Shown one piece after another: positions 8,595-18,800 of a stretch of DNA of 64,000 nt. The position numbers were made by a program, and so were the translations under genes. The notes under the pieces are model-generated. The model did not search any database, was not told the origin of the DNA, and was given only the letters and a program-made list of their open reading frames with translations. How positions within the stretch are numbered: position 1 is the first letter of the stretch; every line of letters starts with the position of its first letter. This DNA is from Streptomyces sp. 71268 (GTDB lineage Bacteria; Actinomycetota; Actinomycetes; Streptomycetales; Streptomycetaceae), in the NCBI RefSeq assembly GCF_029392895.1, contig NZ_CP114200.1:3193001-3257000 (forward strand), in the 5' to 3' direction.

Positions 8595-11500
8595 TCAGGT
8601 TTCCGTGACTGCAGTCTTAGTGGCTCCTCCGTGCTGTGTAACCCGGGGACGGCACTGGACCTTCACCGCTCCGCGGGTGAAGGCCTCGTCGGTGGCCTTG
8701 CTGGACCAGACGAACGCCTCACCCGGTCTCAGCCCCGCCATCTTCTCGGGAGTCAGATTGGCGAGTGCGGCATTCGCCTTCTGGAGGTGCTTGAGCCAGG
8801 CCGGTGAGATCATCTTGTGCAGCACCATGTGATTGGACAGTTCGATCAGCGAGATGGGCACTGAGGGCGGGTCCTGGCTTGCCACCAGGATGGACATTCC
8901 CTTGTGTCGCATCTCACGGACACTTGCCACCAGTCCGTCGACGAGATCCGGGCTGTGAATGTACTTGTGAGCTTCGTCGAAGACGACCAGTTTGTTGAAG
9001 GACTTTCCGTCGTACGTGGCGTCCGCGAAAAGCTGCATGAGAACCACGAACAGCCCCAGAGCCTCGTCCTTGTCGATGTACTCGTCCCTCAGGTCCACGA
9101 TGATGAGACGCCCAGGCCGGACCAAGTCCTGCAGTCGTACACTATCGTCGATGTACTCGGCAGCCAGTTCCAGACGCTGGAAGGCAAGCTGCTTCAAGGC
9201 ATCGGAGAGCGGCGATTCCTCCACACCCTGACGAATGGCCTCCAGGGTGAGATTACGGCGATGAGCCTTCATGATCCGCCCGAGCTGACGGATGTAGATC
9301 GACTGGTTTCCGATGGCCCCCATGAGAAATCGCCAGTGTGCGGCCTGTAGCTCCGACGATGCGAAGGCCAGCGGCCGGACATCTAGGTCCGGGTACTCCT
9401 CTCGCCGGTCCTCCACCTTGTCGGCCGGTGCGAGCAGCACGACGTCGGACAGTGCTGCGGGCTCGGCTCCGTAGCGGGCACGTAGTGCGGCCAGCTGTGC
9501 CTCGTCGCTGTTAGGGCGCGTCATGGTAGTGAACTCGGGCGCGTAGTCCTGGGTGTCGCTGTAGTGGAAGACGATGCTGGCCACCGGATGCGACAGCTGG
9601 TTGACGCCGGGAGTGGGCAGGCTCGCCATCTCCAGGATCGAGCCGAGTGTGTAGCTCTTGCCGACACCCTGGACGCCGAAGAGGCTGATGGTGTGGGTCT
9701 CGTTGAGGTCCAGCGCAATCTTCCGGCCCGCAGTGGTCCCCAGCAGGCCGTACTGCCGTGTCGGCTGGGACACGCCGAGGAAGACACCAGGGCTCAGCAG
9801 CACGTCTCCGTTCTGCGCCGGGCCGTCGCCATCAGGCGGCGAAAGCTCGTCCTGCCGCGTGGCGGGGGCAGCGGACGAGGACTCCGGTTCCGTCTCGGAC
9901 GCCGGGGCGGAGCGGACCGTGGAAACGGTGAGAGCGGGCCCCTGATGCTCGGCGGGGGTCTCAGAGCCGACACGAGCTTCCGAACCCGTCGGCGCGTGTG
10001 CCGTATCAGCCTTTAGCTCGCCGGGCGCCGCCTCCCGGTCGCCGTCCGCGGCCTCCAGTTCATCGTCCGCCGGCAAACGCAGCGGAGCGGGCTCAGCGGG
10101 CACGTCACGCGTCCGCTGCCGGGGACGCAACCTCTTGGGGGCCTCGCTCCCCTCCGGGCCGAGATCGGCGATCGAGAGCTGCTGCGGCGTGCTATGGACA
10201 CGGCCGCCGAGGTACTCCGTCTCGATCACGTCCAGCAGCTGACGCACCACATCCTTTCCGACCCTGTGGAAGGCGACGCCGCCGTCCGTCTCGGAGTCGG
10301 TCCCGCGGTGCCCCAGGTCGAAGACCAGGCCCGTACTGGCGAACTCGAGTGAGTAGCCGTGGTCCAAATGCTCCAGAAGCCAGCGCGCCTCGTCGTACGC
10401 CTTTTCGTCGAAGAGGCCGTACCTGTTCGCGCGAGCAAGGTAGTAGCCCAGCAGCGAGCGCAGGGTGAGGTTACGCAACGGGCGGTCGGCCCGCCTAACC
10501 CCGGGGTCAAACTGCTCGGCCAAGACTCGCCGGCTGCTCTCGGTCTGCTGGATGATCTGCTTCTTCTTCGCCTCGTACGCGCCCAGACCGCCGACCCCGC
10601 TGAAGCACTTCACCTCGACGAGCCTGCACACGATGGTCCGGCGCTCCGCGTCCAGGTCGAGCAGTGCGAGGTCGGTGCGGTGCAGCCGCACCATCGCCTC
10701 ACCGGAGGCGAGTCTGCGCCTGTCCTCGCCGTACAGGTCGATGTGCGCGTCGAGAGGGATCAGGATTTGGTTCCTGAGGGCATCCACGGAGCCGAGATAC
10801 AGCCGGGCCAGCCCCAGACCGAGGACCTCGCTGTGGCTGCTCTCGCTGAGGGCGGCGAGTTTGAAGGCGAAGCTGCCGGACAGTTCCCGCAACTGGTCGA
10901 AAAAGGTCACCACATGGCGATCTTCGATGTCGAGTTTCCGGTCGGCGAGGACGGGACCGATCAGCGCGCGGAGTTCGTCGACCGAGCGTGAGGAGACAAC
11001 GATGTGGTGTCCCAGGCCGGTCTGTGAGGTGGCCGAGTAGTCGATGACGTACTCGGGCCTGTCGGCCCGGCCGTGGTCGAAGTACTCGACGCCGAGTGTG
11101 CGGTCGATCGTGATGACCCAGTCGCTGGCCTGGTGCACGTCGTGCAGCAGGGCCCGGTCGCCCGGCGTCAGCCGCAGGGTGATCTGTGGTAGGTGCCCCG
11201 GGCGCGGCTCACCGGAGGTGACGGTGACGACAGCGGCCGACAGCGCCTCGGGCAGGGCGGCGAGCAGGTCTCCCGTCTCCTCGGTGCCCAGGAGGGGGTC
11301 GGTCGCGCCGTGGCGTGGCTGACGGCTCCACGCCACGTACTCGTCGTCTTCCGCGTAAACACTGGTTAGCTCCTGCACCAGGCCGTGCGCGGCCACCCGG
11401 CCGGTCGTGCGGACTCCAGGGGCGATGTCGTACTGCTCTCCGCCGAAGGGATCGAACAGAATGGTTAGGTGCGCCGGGAACTCGTCGGCCCGTTCACGCA

Positions 11501-14144
11501 GATCACCCGCGTCGCGCACCACCACGGCGAGTTTGGGCCGGAGGGGGTCGCCCGGTGTGGCGAACGCCTCCGCCGCCACCGAACGCGGGCCCGAGGTGGG
11601 TGAGAACAGGCCGGTGAGCGCCTCTCCCACCCACGGTTCGGCGGGGTCGTCCGCGAACAGGCGGACGGTGTAACGCAGATGAGCCAGATGTTTGCGGCTC
11701 TGCAGTTCGGTGAGCATCGCGGTCAGCAGATCGCCCCGGCCGGCGCCCAGCGCGTTGATGACCAGGCTGTCGGCGTACGGGTGGAGCCGAACATAGCGTT
11801 CCACCCGGTCAGCGAGGTCACTGCCGGTGACCAGCCCCGAGGCCGCCGCGCCGGAATCCGCTCCGACTGCCGCCGCGAGCAGGGACACGGTGCCGCGGGG
11901 GTCGGCGGTCTCGCTCGGCAGGCACACCTGCCAGAAGTCGGTGAGCTGCCCGCCCGCGAAGGTGAGCTCCCCCGTGGTCAGCGGCACGACCAGGGGAAAA
12001 CCGAGGGGAACGAGTGAAGCAGTGAGGCTGTGCAGGCGCTCCTGGACGGTGTCCCGCGTCTCGCCCGCGAGTCGCTCCAGCCAGTGGTCGGCCAGCGCCG
12101 CGTGTCCGCTCCACCACAGCATGCGCAGCGGGTGGGTCGGAGCCACCAGGATCACCCGGCGCCGGCCGCCACGAGCATCGGTTAGATCCACATGGAGCGT
12201 GTCCGTGCGCAACAGCAGGGCCAGCTCGACACGGTCCCGGTCCCCGCTGCCGCCCCGCGGGTTCTCCAGTGCGCGGACGCAGCGGTTCACCGCTCTCAGG
12301 TACGTCTCCGCGTACACTTCCGTCTCCTTGCGGACATCACGCGGGTCCGTCGCCTCCACCACGAGGGGCGCCGCGCCCTCGGCGTCGGCGCGCACCGCGG
12401 CGAACACTTCGGCACGCGCCTGCAGGTAGGCGTCGAAGTCGCTGCCTGCTTCCGCGGTGACCGCGGGTGCCTCGTCGTCTCCCAATACGGCGGCGCCGGT
12501 GGCGTCGACCGTGAGACGGGGCCCCTCAAGGGCATGCGGCCGGGCCAGCATGCGTTCCTCGGCTTCGGCAAGCGGAATGGGCAGGTCGATGGTGACCGAC
12601 CCGGCCGCTCCGAACGACGCCTTCAAAGGCCATGTCTTGGCGGTCTTGGCCGCCCAGCCGATGTTGCGGCAGACGACCCGTGAGGGATCCCGCCCCTCGG
12701 CGAGGGCGGTGAAGCGCAGTTTGTTCACCGCCTGGGCCAGGCCGGGGGCGGGCTGGGACCGCCGCACCGGGGGATCGTCGAACTCGCCCTCGGGAACGAC
12801 GTAGAACCGGTCGCTCTCGTCCGGCCGCTGCGTTCCGTCCGCCCCGACGACCGGCATGGCGTCGCCGTTCGAGTCCAGCGGGGTGACCCGTACGAAGTGC
12901 CAACCTTCCTCCCAGTCGGCCTTGCGGCCCTTCTTCAGCTTGATGTTGGCCTTGAAGCGCGTCCGAGCGGTTTTGGTGACCGACGCCGTCGCGGTGAAGC
13001 CGGTGGGGCTGGCGGTGGTGGTTCCGCTGTCGCCGTCGGTCTCGGACTCGGCGAAGATCTGGACAGCGAACCGGCTGAGGCCGGGAATGTGGCGGGCGTC
13101 CGGTTCGACCGTAAAGGTCACTGGCAGCGAGGTGAGGCCTCCGGGCAACAGGTACTGCGCGCCGAAGAGCCGTTCCAGAGCGGGATGGTTGCGTAGGTCG
13201 TCCTGGTTCTGTCCCGCCTTGGGCAGCGAGGACAGCTCTTCGACCTCGATGCCAACCTTCTCATCGCTGGGCTCGTTCTCCTGGGGCCAGTTGTGGAAGG
13301 CAAGTGGCCAGTTGTCCTGGTCGATCGCGATCGCGCGGCACCATCGACCCGGTTCGTCCAGACCGCCGTCGGCCGCGAACTCGACCAGGCGGCGTACGAA
13401 GGCCTGGTGCGCTGGGGAGTTCTGCGGCAGGCCGAGGGCCAGCACCCGCTGGCGGTCGGTCGCGGCGGAATCCGTCAGGCGCGTCACCGTCTTGCGATTG
13501 CGGTCGGCCTTGCGCGTGACCAGCGACAGGTCCTGGAATAGTTCGAAGTCGGGGATGAGCCCGAGCAGGAAGACCGCCGCGCCGGCTACCTGCGGGTCGA
13601 AGTCGTTCTCCCGCAGAGTCAACAGATAGCGGACCGCGGCCGGGTCGCTCGCCGCGGGCCAGTCCTCCGCCGAAAGCCGCTCCAGCAGTTCGGTGACCGC
13701 CGGGCGCAGCGCGTCGGGCACCTCGCGCAGGAGGGACGCCTTCAAATTCCGGTGGACGTCGCTCAGGGACAGCTGCTCGAAGGTGGCGATACCGAAGGAG
13801 TCCTCGGCGCTGGCGCGCGTCCCCGGCGGTACGAACACCAGTAGGGGTGGCCTCAGCCCGCCCTCCTCGTCGGGGTTGCGCAGCTCCACCAGTTTGGTGC
13901 TGCTGACCGCCACATCGGTGGGAAGATGCGGTGCCGAGTTGCCCAGGACGAACACCTGGGACTCGGGTACGGCCGTACGCAGGCCCCGTACCAGCCGTGT
14001 CGCGAGCTCGGCGTCGAGGTCACCGAGGCGCATGCAGTGCCCGGCTTCGCGGCCGCGCAGCACGGAGGCGAGCCTCGGCAGCAGGGCGTGCTCCAGGGCG
14101 TCGCGCCACTGGGCCTCGGTGATCTCGTTCAGTCCGTGTGCCAT
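8595..14144 (-). CDS. mad8: MADS protein MAD8: giant HerA-like ATPase with nuclease-like segment
   Basis: 1849 residues. The C-terminal third is a HerA/FtsK-like ATPase: Walker A G-V-Q-G-V-G-K-S at about 1487-1494, and Walker B V-V-F-D-E-A-H-K near 1720 followed by A-S-Q-D-P-P-S. A PD-(D/E)xK-like set is visible near 1155-1180: D-L-A-L-L-D-L-D, then L-V-E-V-K-C. Between them, about 1380-1480, is an acidic, Ala/Pro/Ser-rich linker. The N-terminal 1100 residues have no domain I recognise. Size, architecture and position after the kinase and the 565-aa gene match the ATP-binding protein MAD8 of MADS, required for phage restriction. GGAGG nine bases before ATG supports the start; it lies 15 bases after mad7. 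Confidence 0.8.
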   Translation of the reverse strand: MAHGLNEITEAQWRDALEHALLPRLASVLRGREAGHCMRLGDLDAELATRLVRGLRTAVPESQVFVLGNSAPHLPTDVAVSSTKLVELRNPDEEGGLRPPLLVFVPPGTRASAEDSFGIATFEQLSLSDVHRNLKASLLREVPDALRPAVTELLERLSAEDWPAASDPAAVRYLLTLRENDFDPQVAGAAVFLLGLIPDFELFQDLSLVTRKADRNRKTVTRLTDSAATDRQRVLALGLPQNSPAHQAFVRRLVEFAADGGLDEPGRWCRAIAIDQDNWPLAFHNWPQENEPSDEKVGIEVEELSSLPKAGQNQDDLRNHPALERLFGAQYLLPGGLTSLPVTFTVEPDARHIPGLSRFAVQIFAESETDGDSGTTTASPTGFTATASVTKTARTRFKANIKLKKGRKADWEEGWHFVRVTPLDSNGDAMPVVGADGTQRPDESDRFYVVPEGEFDDPPVRRSQPAPGLAQAVNKLRFTALAEGRDPSRVVCRNIGWAAKTAKTWPLKASFGAAGSVTIDLPIPLAEAEERMLARPHALEGPRLTVDATGAAVLGDDEAPAVTAEAGSDFDAYLQARAEVFAAVRADAEGAAPLVVEATDPRDVRKETEVYAETYLRAVNRCVRALENPRGGSGDRDRVELALLLRTDTLHVDLTDARGGRRRVILVAPTHPLRMLWWSGHAALADHWLERLAGETRDTVQERLHSLTASLVPLGFPLVVPLTTGELTFAGGQLTDFWQVCLPSETADPRGTVSLLAAAVGADSGAAASGLVTGSDLADRVERYVRLHPYADSLVINALGAGRGDLLTAMLTELQSRKHLAHLRYTVRLFADDPAEPWVGEALTGLFSPTSGPRSVAAEAFATPGDPLRPKLAVVVRDAGDLRERADEFPAHLTILFDPFGGEQYDIAPGVRTTGRVAAHGLVQELTSVYAEDDEYVAWSRQPRHGATDPLLGTEETGDLLAALPEALSAAVVTVTSGEPRPGHLPQITLRLTPGDRALLHDVHQASDWVITIDRTLGVEYFDHGRADRPEYVIDYSATSQTGLGHHIVVSSRSVDELRALIGPVLADRKLDIEDRHVVTFFDQLRELSGSFAFKLAALSESSHSEVLGLGLARLYLGSVDALRNQILIPLDAHIDLYGEDRRRLASGEAMVRLHRTDLALLDLDAERRTIVCRLVEVKCFSGVGGLGAYEAKKKQIIQQTESSRRVLAEQFDPGVRRADRPLRNLTLRSLLGYYLARANRYGLFDEKAYDEARWLLEHLDHGYSLEFASTGLVFDLGHRGTDSETDGGVAFHRVGKDVVRQLLDVIETEYLGGRVHSTPQQLSIADLGPEGSEAPKRLRPRQRTRDVPAEPAPLRLPADDELEAADGDREAAPGELKADTAHAPTGSEARVGSETPAEHQGPALTVSTVRSAPASETEPESSSAAPATRQDELSPPDGDGPAQNGDVLLSPGVFLGVSQPTRQYGLLGTTAGRKIALDLNETHTISLFGVQGVGKSYTLGSILEMASLPTPGVNQLSHPVASIVFHYSDTQDYAPEFTTMTRPNSDEAQLAALRARYGAEPAALSDVVLLAPADKVEDRREEYPDLDVRPLAFASSELQAAHWRFLMGAIGNQSIYIRQLGRIMKAHRRNLTLEAIRQGVEESPLSDALKQLAFQRLELAAEYIDDSVRLQDLVRPGRLIIVDLRDEYIDKDEALGLFVVLMQLFADATYDGKSFNKLVVFDEAHKYIHSPDLVDGLVASVREMRHKGMSILVASQDPPSVPISLIELSNHMVLHKMISPAWLKHLQKANAALANLTPEKMAGLRPGEAFVWSSKATDEAFTRGAVKVQCRPRVTQHGGATKTAVTET

Positions 14145-14159
14145 GCCGTCCGTCCTCCG

Positions 14160-15857
14160 CTACCTTCCGCCCGCCGTCACCGTGCCGTCCTCACCGATCA
14201 CGAAGCGTGGCGTGATCACCTGAGTGAGGTAGGCGTCGGACAGGTCGCTGTAGAAGCCGATCTCCCGCATCCGGGTCGTGAACGCCTCCGCGTTCGACCG
14301 CAGTACGGCCTGCTCCTCGAAGCTCGTGGACGCGAAGCCGTCGTCCGCCGGCAACTGGTTCACGTGGAGGCCGTAGCGGCGCCGCAGGATGTCCATGAAC
14401 TCGTCCAGGCGCAGGGACGCGGTGTGGTGCAGGAAGCGGGACCGGGTGCCGCGGGCGTTGGGTCTGAGCAGTGCGATCTGGACCAGGACTTCCAGCAGCG
14501 CGCTGTCCAGGACGAAGCGGCGGCGGCCCCGGTAGGGCTGCGCGATGACCGCTCCCGGACGGTTCTTGAGCAGGAGGGAGTCGATGGATTCGATGATGTA
14601 GTCGTTGTGGTACTTGCCCCGGTAGGCCATGAGCAGCTCGATGTACTGCTCGAAGGAGCTGAGCCCCATGCCCGCGCCGAGCAGCGGCCGTACCCCCTCG
14701 GGTTGCTCGTCGATGGGCGTATCGACCAACAGGTTGTCCATCCTGGCTGCGAAGAACTGCTCACGCCGTTTCTGGTGGGGCCTGTCGGCGAACTGGAGCA
14801 CTTCGACGACCGTGAAGAAGCCTCTCGACGGCTTGGCCACCTCGTCCAGGCTCACCAGATGCCGAGCGAACTCGTCCAGTTTACGGACGGTGTATCCGGC
14901 GCGGACGAAGCCCGGGATGCGCCGCAACCAGACCTCGGCGCTCCGTTCGGCCAGCGCCGCCGCCGGTGTTCCGGGCACTCCTGCCGCGTCCACGAACAGC
15001 CCGACACGGAACGGGCAGGCGGCGAAGTCGTCCTGGCCCTGGCCGGGGCCGGCGGGGCAGTTCTCCGGCCCGCAGGAGGGTTCGGCGCCGGACCGCTCGA
15101 CCATGGACGTCAGCAGCTTCATCGTCTTCAGCTGGCCCAGCGCCAGGTGGAAGGCGAAGAGGATCTTCAGGTACTCGACCATGACGATGCGCGGCAGCAG
15201 GTCGCGCAGGGACAGCAGCCGCAGCACGTCGTCGGCCAGAAGGTCGGACTGCCCGACGCAGAGCGGCGGGGCGGAATACCAGCCTTTGACGGTCTGCGGG
15301 GTGTCATGCTTCACCTGGCTGTTGAGGTGCAGCACGGCCTGGGTCTCGACGTCGAGGCCGCTGCCGGGCAGCGGAGTTCCCAGGGCCGGGTCCAGGCCGG
15401 TGAAAAAGAACCCGCGGATTGCCTCCAGGGCGAGCGTGCCCCGTCCGTCGCGGGCGTGCCGCAGCATCTCGTACAGCTGGGCGTCGGCGCCGTAGGCCCG
15501 GGAGTGGTAGTAGTTGCGGAACTTGTACGTCAAGCCGTGCAAAGGGCGGAGCCCTGCGACGGCCTGGCTCGGCTTTCCCCGGTTGACCATGTCCAGCAGC
15601 TGGGTCTCGATCCAACGCTGGGCCATGTCGCGGTGCTCGCGGAAGCCCTGGAACCGGTCGGCGTACTGCTCGTCGAGAAATTCCTGGACGAAGGTGTCAC
15701 TCTCGTGCTTGTGCCGCTGAGCAAGCCTGCTCGGCTGGCCGTTGTGGTTGACGCGCATGAGGAAACCGGTGAGCACCCGGTCCATTTCGACGCGCTTGAA
15801 GTCCAGGTACGACACTCCGAGATGTCGGAACTCGCTGTCCTGCTTGCGCAAGGCCAT
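14160..15857 (-). CDS. mad7: MADS protein MAD7 (uncharacterised defence component)
   Basis: 565 residues. No enzyme domain is recognisable. It is rich in helices and charged residues (L-D-F-K-R-V-E, F-L-D-E-Q-Y, D-E-F-M-D-I-L-R-R-R). A cysteine cluster at about 261-280 (C-x4-C-x13-C) could bind a metal. The ATG shares one base with the TGA of the kinase gene upstream (TGATG), a sign of translational coupling, and 15 bases separate its stop from the giant ATPase. The identity rests on position and length between the MAD6-like kinase and MAD8-like ATPase; I recall no independent motif. A DNA- or protein-binding adaptor is a guess only. Confidence 0.7.
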   Translation of the reverse strand: MALRKQDSEFRHLGVSYLDFKRVEMDRVLTGFLMRVNHNGQPSRLAQRHKHESDTFVQEFLDEQYADRFQGFREHRDMAQRWIETQLLDMVNRGKPSQAVAGLRPLHGLTYKFRNYYHSRAYGADAQLYEMLRHARDGRGTLALEAIRGFFFTGLDPALGTPLPGSGLDVETQAVLHLNSQVKHDTPQTVKGWYSAPPLCVGQSDLLADDVLRLLSLRDLLPRIVMVEYLKILFAFHLALGQLKTMKLLTSMVERSGAEPSCGPENCPAGPGQGQDDFAACPFRVGLFVDAAGVPGTPAAALAERSAEVWLRRIPGFVRAGYTVRKLDEFARHLVSLDEVAKPSRGFFTVVEVLQFADRPHQKRREQFFAARMDNLLVDTPIDEQPEGVRPLLGAGMGLSSFEQYIELLMAYRGKYHNDYIIESIDSLLLKNRPGAVIAQPYRGRRRFVLDSALLEVLVQIALLRPNARGTRSRFLHHTASLRLDEFMDILRRRYGLHVNQLPADDGFASTSFEEQAVLRSNAEAFTTRMREIGFYSDLSDAYLTQVITPRFVIGEDGTVTAGGR

Positions 15858-18800
15858 CAGTCGCTCCCCGTTCCCGTGCCGGCCGCGGACTCGACCGGCG
15901 CCAGCCTGAGCGCTCCGTCCACCAGCCTGGTGATCTTGTGCGGCACGCTGCCCGGCGCGGTGAGCAGCACCTCCTGGTACGGCGTGGCGGACAGCGCGTT
16001 CTTGAACACTGCCAGCGCCACGTCCTGCCCCTGCCGGTCCTCCACGCCCGGCTGGTAGCCGTCATGGAGGCGGTCCAGCAGCTCGTACAGATCCAGCCTC
16101 ACCACTAGTTCGGCGCGGTGCGGCGCGGCTCCTTCGGCTCCCTCGTAGCGGACCACCAGCTCGCGGGGGCTGGTCTCGACGTAGGGCGAGTCAGGGGAGG
16201 ATCCGATCCGCAGGGTGAACCGGTCGGCGGGGAACAGGCGGTAGCTACGGACGGTTCCGCCGGGTACCGACCGGACCTGCAGGGCGAGGGCCTGCTCCCC
16301 GTCGAGCGCGGCTCCGGGGAGCCCCTCGCCCCTGTTGACGGCCTCGATGATTCGGTCCAGCTCCGCGGGGCCCAGCTCGCCGCCCGTGACCAGATCCAGG
16401 AACCGGCCTCCGGAGTGATAGCTGAGCATGGTCTTCCAGCGCTCGTCGTCGAGGCTTTCGAAGAAGAAGCGGCGCCGGGCCGCGGCGAGGTAGGCCCGGT
16501 GCTGATCGGACGCAACCGCGTTCGCCGCGGGCGTGCGGGGCAGCGCGGCGAAGCGGTCCGCCAGCAGCACGGCGTCATGGTCGCCGCGCTGGTCGACAGA
16601 GATCAGACCGTGTCCTCCGGCGGGTCCCACATAGTCCAGTCTGCGGTCCAGTTGCGGGTCCGGGACGGTGGCGATGTCCAGCTCGCGCAGCTGGGCGAGC
16701 AGTCGATCGGTTTCTCCCGGGCCGCCGGTGTGGATACCCGCCCAGCTCGTGAAGTAGAAACCGTCCAGTCGGTCCTGGACGCTGCCGGGGCGGTTGTAGA
16801 GCTCGTGGATCTGGGCGCAGTCCCTCCCTGAGGTGAGGGTGTAGGCGAGGGCGGACCGCAGATCACGCAGGGTGATGTGCAGTCGCCCGCGCAGGTGGGT
16901 CATGCGGTACAACGCGGCCAGCCGCTCCGTGACCTGGGGGCCCGCGGCCGGGTGGGCAAAGGTCTGCGCGTTGTGGCGGGCGTAGCAGCGCGACGCCAGG
17001 TCGCAGGAGGAGCAGGCGACCCAGCGCTTGGAGTCGGTCATCACGCCGACCATGCGGTGCAGGATCGACTCGCCGTCGCCTTCGGGGTCGGCAACCACGT
17101 CGCGGACGTTGAGGTTCACCACGGCGATCCCGTGGGCGGGCTGACCGGAGCCCAGTCCCTCACGGATCGCCTCGGCGAGCAGCGGGTACTCCTCGCCGCG
17201 TTCGGTGACGAAGTCGACGAGCCTGCCCTCGTTGATGGCGATCAGTCGGGTCTCGTCATCGGGCCAGGCACCCGGGTCCGCGCCCCGGTACGGAGCGAGG
17301 AAGGCGTCCAGCACTGCGCTATTGTCCTGATCTCCCTCGTCCTGGCTGCCGTCGTGGTTCGTGTGGAAGGTGCGCCCCTGGAAGACGAAGTCATCGCCGT
17401 TGGCCCGCTTCTCACCGGAGACCGCGCCCCGCTTGAGCGCCTCGGCAGCGAGCTGCTCCAGGAAGGCTGTCTTGCCGTCACCAGCGTTGCCGGTGATGAC
17501 CACCAGCCGGTGGTTCCCGGCCAGTACGTCCGCCCGCAGCCGGGTGTCCAGCGCGGTGGCCACGTAGAGCGGGAACTCGGCGGGGTCCAACCCTCGGGTA
17601 CCGGCGTTGGTGCGGCTGCTCTGGCTGTACAGGGTCTGTAGGTGGCTGACGAACGGATTGGTGTTCTCCTCCGCCGCCGCAGGCGACGGGCGCAGTGCAT
17701 ATGCCGTCGTGTGCGGCGTGGCGGCGGGCCGCACCCGCACCTCGCCGACGGCCCGTACGGCGGCCAGGTACGCCTCAGCGTCGGGGAAGCGATCCGCCCG
17801 GCTTGGCGCGATCGAACGCATCAGCAGGTCGGCGAAGGCCCAGCTCAAATCACCCAGCCCAGCGATCTTCCGGGGGTCGAGTCCCGGCTCTCCGCGCGGC
17901 GGCTCCTGCTTGCGCGGCCAGGGGTAGTCGCCCGTGAGCGCCATGTAGGCCGAGATGCCCAAGGCGTACAGGTCGAGGTCGGCGAGTTCCGCGCGGGTGG
18001 GGCGCCGTCCGCGGGCGGAGTCCGGGGGGTAGTACTTCGGGGAGCCAAGGGTCGGGGTCAGGGTGGAGTCGACTGAGACGGCTGCGTTGAAGTCCAGCAG
18101 CTTGGTGCCCTCGGGCGTCCACAGCAGGTTACTGGGCTTGATGTCGCAGTGGTAGACGCCGTTGCTGTGCAGGTGGCCGAGGCCGAGCAGGCAGTCCTCC
18201 AGCAGCCGTTTCACATCCGCCGCGCCGAGCCTGCGTTCGCGGCGGGACACCGCCTGCAGGTCGTACCCTTCGGCGAACTCCATGCGCAGATAGGGGAATC
18301 CGCCCTTGGGCAGCCAGTCGGCGTCGATGAGCCGGACCAGGTTCGGGTGCGGCGGAAGTTGGCGCAGGATACGGTACTCGTCCTTGAGCCGGGCCTCAAC
18401 GGACTCCCGGTCCTTGGTGATGATCTTCAGGACCTCGTCCGTTTCGTCCAGGGAGTTGAACACCTGGTAGACCACGCCGAAGCTGCCCCGGCCCAGTTCT
18501 TTGCGGACGTGGAACTTCTCAGTGAGCCTGAAGCCCGCCGGAAGGCCGTAGTAGCGGTGCGGGTTCGTCCAGTCAAAGGGTTCCTCGGGCTCTCCGGGCG
18601 GCGCCTGGCCCCCCGCGCCCCGGCCGCCACCCGCGCCGGCGCCCGAGCCGGCCCGCAGGAGAGCTTCCAGCTCGGCGACAGCCGTAGCCGCGTCAGGCCG
18701 CTGCGCCGGGTCGGCGGCCAGCAGCCGCCTGATCAGGTCCTTGATGCCGGGACCGAGTCCGGAGGCGTCATCGAGGCTGTCGCTCAGTCGGCCCTCGCCG

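Noticed and set aside
13926..16058. 710-aa plus-strand frame across mad8-mad6 and 650-aa plus-strand frame 25977-27929 across mad2
   Set aside because: Both are antisense to genes with complete catalytic motifs and contain no recognisable domain.
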